Source: MED-G17 sp963991985
GTDB taxonomy: Bacteria; Bacteroidota; Bacteroidia; NS11-12g; UBA9320
DNA length: 17,760 nt
Assembly: GCA_963991985.1 (NCBI GenBank)
Contig: CAXDRX010000026.1
Span: 1 to 17,760, forward strand
Direction: 5' to 3'
Part shown: positions 12,703-17,760 of the stretch, one piece after another
Numbering within the stretch: position 1 is the first letter of the stretch
Layout of the letters: every line of letters starts with the position of its first letter
The notes under the pieces: generated by a model
What the model saw: only the letters and a program-made list of their open reading frames with translations
Told to the model about the DNA's origin: nothing
Databases searched by the model: none
Translations under genes and position numbers: made by a program

Positions 12703-15700
12703 ATGTTAAATCATATAATCAAATTTTTTATAGATAATAAACTTGTCGCATGGTTACTATTACTCCTATTTATTGGATGGGGTATTGTTACCGCGCCCTT
12801 TGATCTTGGTGTCGACGCCCTACCTCGTAATCCTGTTGCTGTTGATGCAATCCCGGATATTGGAGAAAACCAACAAATTGTTTTTACTAAATGGGCAGGT
12901 CGGTCACCGCAAGATGTGGAGGACCAAATTACCTACCCCCTTACGACATCGCTTCTTGGGATTCCAGGTGTGAAAAGTATTCGTAGCAACTCAATGTTTG
13001 GTTTTTCAAGCATCTACATCATATTTGATGAAAATGTAGAGTTTTATTGGAGTAGAAGTAGAATATTTGAAAAATTAAACTCACTGCCTGCTAACCTGTT
13101 ACCCAATGAAGTTCAACCTACCTTAGGTCCTGATGCAACGGCATTAGGACAAATCTATTGGTATACTTTGGAAGGAAGAGATGAACAAGGCAACCCTACC
13201 GGAGGCTGGGACTTGCACGAGCTACGATCTATTCAAGATTTCTATGTTCGTTTTGGATTGTCTTCCGCTTCTGGTGTTTCAGAAGTAGCTTCTATCGGTG
13301 GATTTGTTCAGGAGTACCAAGTAGATGTTATTCCTGACAAAATGAGAGTATATGGAATTACCCTTAATCAGGTTATGAAAGCCATCAAAGAAAGTAATTT
13401 AGATATAGGCGCTCAAACACTGGAAATTAATCTTGCAGAATATTTTGTAAGGGGTTTAGGCTATGTAAAATCTATAGAAGATATAGAAAATGCCGTTGTT
13501 TTATCCACTGATAATGTACCCATCCGTATTAAGGATATAGCAAAGGTCAATATTGGTCCAGCAAACCGCAGAGGGGTATTAGACAAATCAGGGGCAGAAG
13601 CTGTGGGCGGTGTTGTGGTGACAAGATATGGTGCTAATCCTCTAGAGGTAATAAATAACGTAAAGGCCAAAATCAATGAAATAGCCCCGGGCTTACCCTC
13701 CAAAACGTTAGCCAATGGCGTTGTCTCACAAGTAACAATTGTTCCATTCTATGACAGAACGGATTTAATCAATGAGACTTTAGGCACCTTACAAGAAGCA
13801 TTAGGATTAGAGATACTCATTACAATAATAGTAGTGATTTTAATGCTACTCCATTTAAGATCTTCGTTGTTGGTTGCTGGCTCACTACCTGTTGCTGTAT
13901 TGATGTGCTTCATAGCTATGCGTTATTTTGGTGTTGACGCCAATATTGTGGCTTTGTCAGGTATTGCTATCGCTATTGGTACGATGGTAGATATGGGTAT
14001 TGTCCTTACGGAAAGTATGGTCACACATATTAGGAAAGCCCCTAAAAGCCAATCCATATCAATTACAATTTACAAAGCCACCACAGAAGTTGCCTCAGCA
14101 GTTATAACTGCGGTAGCTACTACCGTTATAAGTTTCTTGCCTGTGTTTACTATGGTAGCGGCTGAAGGTAAATTATTCAGACCATTGGCATTTACTAAAA
14201 CATTTGCTCTTGTGGCTTCTATTGTCGTGGCCATTACTATTGTCCCCGCATTGGCAACACAGATGTTTGGTATGAAGGTAAAATCAAAATGGATGTCTGT
14301 TGGTTATAGTTTTGGATTGATGATACTTAGCATTTTTCTATTATTTGGTTCATTTTATTATTTAGGATTAATTGGACTTGTGGTCGGTATAACTGGAATG
14401 ATCAGCTACTGGCTAAAGTCATTTCAGAATGGAAAGTTTCACCCCTATTTTGAAATAGCAAGGAACATCATTTATGCACTTTTAATTGCCTGGCTTCTGG
14501 CTAAAATATGGATGCCATTGGGTGTAACCAAAAGCGTGCTAGCCAACTTTCTTTTTGTTTCTTTTATATCAGGAATATTGATTGGGAGTTTTTATATTAT
14601 TATATACTTCTATGAAAGAATATTACGCTTTTTGCTTAGAGTTAAGTTGTTATTTCTACTATTCGCTGGTAGCCTTATCTTCTTCGGTATTCAAATCGCA
14701 AAAAACTCAGGTCAGGAGTTTATGCCTGCTTTAGATGAGGGGTCATTTTTACTAATGCCTACTTCGATGCCACACTCTGGAATGCAAATGAATGTAGCAA
14801 ATCTTCGGGCTTTGGATATGGCTGTTACAGCTATACCAGAAGTGGAAACTGTGGTTGGTAAAGCTGGTCGGGTTGAAAGCGCCTTAGACCCTGCACCAAT
14901 GTCAATGTATGAAAATATAATACTCTATAAATCAGAATATATAACAGATGAAGACGGTCATCGTATGCGGTTTAAGCAAGATCGTAATGGAAAATATTTA
15001 TTGACAAAAGGTGGGGCTATAGAATACGAAAAAGCACTATCTGGTGGTGTTCGGGTCAGTGATTTAGTCCAAGATGATAATGGTAAATACTTCCGTCAAT
15101 GGCGAGAACACATACATTCTCCCGATGATATTTGGGACGAAATTGTAAAAGTCACAAATCTTCCAGGTGTTACCTCAGCACCCAAGTTACAACCCATTGA
15201 AACTCGGTTAGTAATGCTTCAGACAGGGATGCGTGCACCAATGGGCATAAAAGTAAAGGGTTCAGATTTAGAAACCATAGAAGCATTCGGTCTAGAATTA
15301 GAAAAGCATTTAAAAAATGTGGAAGGTGTAAAAGCTCCAGCAGTATTTGCAGAACGAATAGTAGGAAAACCCTATATGCTATTCGATATTGACCGAGAAA
15401 AAATAAGTCGATATGGGCTATCAATAGTAGACGTACAAAAACAATTGCAGGCTACCATAGGTGGTATGGTAATGACCTCTACTGTGGAAGGGAGGGAGAG
15501 ATACGGTATTCGGTTACGATATCCCAGAGAATTAAGAGAGGATCCTCAGAGTCTTAATAACATCTTGGTATCTACCCCAAATAAATTGCAAATTCCATTA
15601 GGTGATCTAGTAGAAATAAAATACGAACAAGGGCCTCAGGCAATAAAAAGTGAAGATGGGTTTCTTGTAGGGTATGTTCTGTTTGATAAAGAAACAGGGT

Positions 15701-16464
15701 TTGCAGAAGTGGAAGTGGTTAACAATGCACAAAACTATTTGCTGAATAAAATAAAAAAAGGGGAATTAACTTTGCCAGACGGTATCAGTTACAAGTTCGC
15801 AGGAAACTATGAACAGCAAGTTCGTGCAAACAAACGGCTAGCTATTGTCATCCCCATTGCGTTGACACTAATTTTTCTAATCTTATATTTCCAATTTAAC
15901 TCAGTCGCTACTTCTCTAATGGTTTTCTCTGGTGTTTTTGTCGCCTTCTCTGGTGGCTTTATAATGATATGGCTATATGGTCAGTCTTGGTTTATGGATT
16001 TTGATGTCCTGGGTACAAATATGCGAGAACTTTTTCAAATGAAGTCTATAAATCTAAGCGTGGCGGTATGGGTTGGTTTTTTAGCACTATTTGGAATTGC
16101 AACAGACGATGGTGTTTTAGTAGCTACATTCCTAAAAGATAGTTTCAAAAAAGATACACCCCACACCGTTCCTCAGATTAGAGATGCGGTTGTAGAGGGT
16201 GGTTTACGCAGGGTAAAACCCGCAATGATGACGACTGCTACAACCATTTTAGCTCTATTGCCTGTTCTTACTTCAACAGGGCGTGGAGCTGATATAATGC
16301 TTCCAATGGCAATTCCCTCTTTTGGCGGAATGTCCTTACAAGTGATTACAATGTTCACGGTACCCGTACTGTATTCTTTTTGGAAAGAGTTTCAGTTATC
16401 AATAAACAATCAACAAGGATTAATTGGTAGAAGTGAGTCAATGAAAAACAAAAAAGAAATATGA
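12703..16464 (+). CDS. cusA: CusA/CzcA-family heavy-metal RND efflux pump
   Basis: This inner-membrane pump uses the proton gradient to drive metal ions, probably Cu(I)/Ag(I), through a tripartite channel. The product has 1253 residues; E. coli CusA has 1047. TM1 lies near residues 13-31. The GIAIAIGTMVDMGIV segment of TM4 contains D430, matching the proton-relay Asp405 of E. coli. The three metal-binding methionines of CusA (M573, M623, M672) have good counterparts at M685 (LLMPTSMP), M733/M735 (APMSMYEN) and M838 (RLVMLQTG), which favours monovalent over divalent metals. Extra length comes from about 110 hydrophobic residues (roughly 525-640) with additional membrane segments, and an insertion near 745-815. 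Both occur in other Bacteroidota CusA proteins as far as I recall. The stop overlaps the next start by ATGA. Confidence 0.94.
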   Translation: MLNHIIKFFIDNKLVAWLLLLLFIGWGIVTAPFDLGVDALPRNPVAVDAIPDIGENQQIVFTKWAGRSPQDVEDQITYPLTTSLLGIPGVKSIRSNSMFGFSSIYIIFDENVEFYWSRSRIFEKLNSLPANLLPNEVQPTLGPDATALGQIYWYTLEGRDEQGNPTGGWDLHELRSIQDFYVRFGLSSASGVSEVASIGGFVQEYQVDVIPDKMRVYGITLNQVMKAIKESNLDIGAQTLEINLAEYFVRGLGYVKSIEDIENAVVLSTDNVPIRIKDIAKVNIGPANRRGVLDKSGAEAVGGVVVTRYGANPLEVINNVKAKINEIAPGLPSKTLANGVVSQVTIVPFYDRTDLINETLGTLQEALGLEILITIIVVILMLLHLRSSLLVAGSLPVAVLMCFIAMRYFGVDANIVALSGIAIAIGTMVDMGIVLTESMVTHIRKAPKSQSISITIYKATTEVASAVITAVATTVISFLPVFTMVAAEGKLFRPLAFTKTFALVASIVVAITIVPALATQMFGMKVKSKWMSVGYSFGLMILSIFLLFGSFYYLGLIGLVVGITGMISYWLKSFQNGKFHPYFEIARNIIYALLIAWLLAKIWMPLGVTKSVLANFLFVSFISGILIGSFYIIIYFYERILRFLLRVKLLFLLFAGSLIFFGIQIAKNSGQEFMPALDEGSFLLMPTSMPHSGMQMNVANLRALDMAVTAIPEVETVVGKAGRVESALDPAPMSMYENIILYKSEYITDEDGHRMRFKQDRNGKYLLTKGGAIEYEKALSGGVRVSDLVQDDNGKYFRQWREHIHSPDDIWDEIVKVTNLPGVTSAPKLQPIETRLVMLQTGMRAPMGIKVKGSDLETIEAFGLELEKHLKNVEGVKAPAVFAERIVGKPYMLFDIDREKISRYGLSIVDVQKQLQATIGGMVMTSTVEGRERYGIRLRYPRELREDPQSLNNILVSTPNKLQIPLGDLVEIKYEQGPQAIKSEDGFLVGYVLFDKETGFAEVEVVNNAQNYLLNKIKKGELTLPDGISYKFAGNYEQQVRANKRLAIVIPIALTLIFLILYFQFNSVATSLMVFSGVFVAFSGGFIMIWLYGQSWFMDFDVLGTNMRELFQMKSINLSVAVWVGFLALFGIATDDGVLVATFLKDSFKKDTPHTVPQIRDAVVEGGLRRVKPAMMTTATTILALLPVLTSTGRGADIMLPMAIPSFGGMSLQVITMFTVPVLYSFWKEFQLSINNQQGLIGRSESMKNKKEI

Positions 16465-16679
16465 AGAAAGATAATAAAACGATGTTCCCACCTTCAAAAC
16501 AAATAATACAATCGGTTTCATCATTCGGTGTAAATAAAGAAGACATCTTAGGCGGAAAATCCAAGAATGACTTTCGGGACAAAATGATCATTTCTTGTAA
16601 AGAAATGTTTAAAAATCTTTATTCAAAGGTCGAAGAATTGTCAAAAATTCTATACAGAACCATTCAAAACTCAAAGTAA
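16461..16679 (+). CDS. Small conserved-position hypothetical protein, 72 residues
   Basis: I do not recognise this protein. It is lysine-rich, with no signal peptide, no cysteine pair and no membrane segment; the second half (FRDKMIISCKEMFKNLYSKVEELSKIL) looks helical and amphipathic. It starts by ATGA overlap with the end of cusA and stops one base before the ATG of the outer membrane protein gene, so it lies in a fully coupled position and is probably translated. It may be a small cytoplasmic accessory of the efflux operon, or a short frame maintained only for translational coupling. Confidence 0.65.
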   Translation: MKKDNKTMFPPSKQIIQSVSSFGVNKEDILGGKSKNDFRDKMIISCKEMFKNLYSKVEELSKILYRTIQNSK

Positions 16680-16680
16680 A

Positions 16681-17760
16681 ATGAAGTATTTACTAATAAT
16701 TGCTCATTGCCTTTTGCTCGTTGTAAACTGTAGAGCTCAAACTCTCGATAGCTTGTTAAAAAAAGCTTACGATAACAATCCTGAGCTAAAGGCATTACAA
16801 TTCGACTATGAGGCCGCCTTGAAAAAAGGCCCACAGGTCAGTCAACTACCAGATCCAACCTTAGGCATTGGCGCTCCTGTTCTACGACCTGAAACTCGAT
16901 TAGGCGGACAAGTGTTTAACCTATCAGCAAGCCAGATGTTTCCTTGGTTTGGCACACTTAAGGCTAAAGAAGATGTTGTACTTTCAATGGCAAAATCAAA
17001 ATACGAACGTGTAGCGGCTAAAAAACTAAATATAAATTATCAAATCAAAACAGCCTATTACAACCTTTATTTACTGGAAGCTAAACAACGTATTATTAGC
17101 AAGAATATTCGTATTTTCAAATCCATCGAAAAAGTGGCATTAGCACAAGTGGAAAGTGGGAAAGCCATTGCTTCTGATATACTGACGGTCCGATTAAAAA
17201 TAGAAGCCCTTAACAAGAAACTACAAATAATCGAAGTACAAAAACAGAGCTTTACAGCTACTATAAATGAAGCAATAAACAATCCGCCAAATTCGTCTAT
17301 TAAAACAGATACAACCGAAATATCTTTGGCCGAAATTAAATACAGCTTAGATCAATACAGGCATGAAATTCAGGCTCATCATCCGTTGATAAAACAACTG
17401 GATTGGAACATTGAAGCGTCTTATAAATCACTTGAACTTAATAATTTTTTTGGTAAACCCTCTTTGGGTGTCGGCTTAAACTACAGCTTGATAAATGGCA
17501 GAACAGACGCTAATCCAGTTAACAATGGTAGAGATATTCTTATACCAAAAGTAATGGTGTCTGTTCCAATATATCGCAAAAAGTACTCCGCAAAAAAACA
17601 AGAAATAGAATTAAAACAACAAGCATTTGAGCTTCAAAAAGAGAGTTTAACAAATAAGATGATAAGTAGTATTCAAGCTTATAAATCTGAATTTGAAAGT
17701 TCAAAACTAATGTTTGAATTAGCCAATAAACAAATAGAAATATCTAAAAGCGCTTTGGAT
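16681..17760 (+). CDS. TolC/CusC-family outer membrane efflux protein, 3' partial
   Basis: The frame is open for 360 codons from the ATG at 16681 to the window end. A signal peptide is visible (MKYLLIIAHCLLLVVNCRAQ, residues 1-20), followed by TLDSLLKKAYDNNPEL, the start of the first OEP repeat. LPDPTLGIG (56-64) and SQMFPWFGTL (84-93) are typical of the outer membrane partners of CusA-type pumps in Bacteroidota. Long helices such as AYYNLYLLEAKQRII would form the periplasmic tunnel. A second OEP repeat begins near residue 220. Full-length proteins of this type have about 400-430 residues, so 40-70 are missing. The start lies 2 nt after the small gene's stop. The periplasmic adaptor (CusB-like) is expected downstream, outside the window. 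Confidence 0.92.
   Translation, partial: MKYLLIIAHCLLLVVNCRAQTLDSLLKKAYDNNPELKALQFDYEAALKKGPQVSQLPDPTLGIGAPVLRPETRLGGQVFNLSASQMFPWFGTLKAKEDVVLSMAKSKYERVAAKKLNINYQIKTAYYNLYLLEAKQRIISKNIRIFKSIEKVALAQVESGKAIASDILTVRLKIEALNKKLQIIEVQKQSFTATINEAINNPPNSSIKTDTTEISLAEIKYSLDQYRHEIQAHHPLIKQLDWNIEASYKSLELNNFFGKPSLGVGLNYSLINGRTDANPVNNGRDILIPKVMVSVPIYRKKYSAKKQEIELKQQAFELQKESLTNKMISSIQAYKSEFESSKLMFELANKQIEISKSALD

Overview
The window looks like chromosomal DNA of a Bacteroidota bacterium, probably Flavobacteriia- or Cytophagia-like. The DNA is AT-rich, genes lack clear Shine-Dalgarno sites, and the best promoter candidate fits the Bacteroidota pattern TTTG-N20-TAnnTTTG. Several products (a small Cys-rich HYC/CC/PP protein and an enlarged 1253-residue CusA) are of types I know from this phylum. 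Every gene I can support is on the + strand.

Layout. (1) 2-1873: acetyl-CoA synthetase, cut at its 5' end by the window edge. (2) 1874-2359: a gene-free stretch with a strong rho-independent terminator, the left boundary repeat of an island, and a promoter candidate. (3) 2360-11936: a compact six-gene type I restriction-modification operon in the order hsdM, short KilA-N gene, full KilA-N gene, hsdS, AAA_13/RloC-like ATPase, hsdR. Neighbouring genes overlap, four of the junctions by ATGA or a few bases, or are 3 nt apart. (4) 11937-12195: gene-free, carrying the right boundary repeat. (5) 12196-17760: a heavy-metal (Cu/Ag type) efflux operon made of a secreted Cys-rich small protein, the RND pump CusA, a 72-codon unknown gene, and a TolC/CusC-like outer membrane protein that runs off the window.

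How the parts work together. HsdM and HsdS should form the methyltransferase and HsdR the translocating nuclease. The ATPase between hsdS and hsdR sits where prrC sits in the E. coli EcoprrI locus. It has an ABC ATPase head and a CxxC zinc-hook motif, like the anticodon nuclease RloC, so it may be a second-line suicide defence released when restriction is defeated. In the candidate catalytic triad, however, the expected Glu is Gln.

Most unusual points. (a) A complete-looking GIY-YIG nuclease domain lies in frame inside HsdR, between its PD-(D/E)XK nuclease and helicase domains, on DNA clearly more AT-rich than its flanks. (b) The two KilA-N genes carry long palindromes at the same codons with different but matching stem bases, which suggests a conserved hairpin. 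(c) The restriction island is bracketed by imperfect inverted repeats (ATTGCRTATA-N6/7-GTTGTGCCCC) and a 13-bp direct repeat, suggesting movement as a unit.
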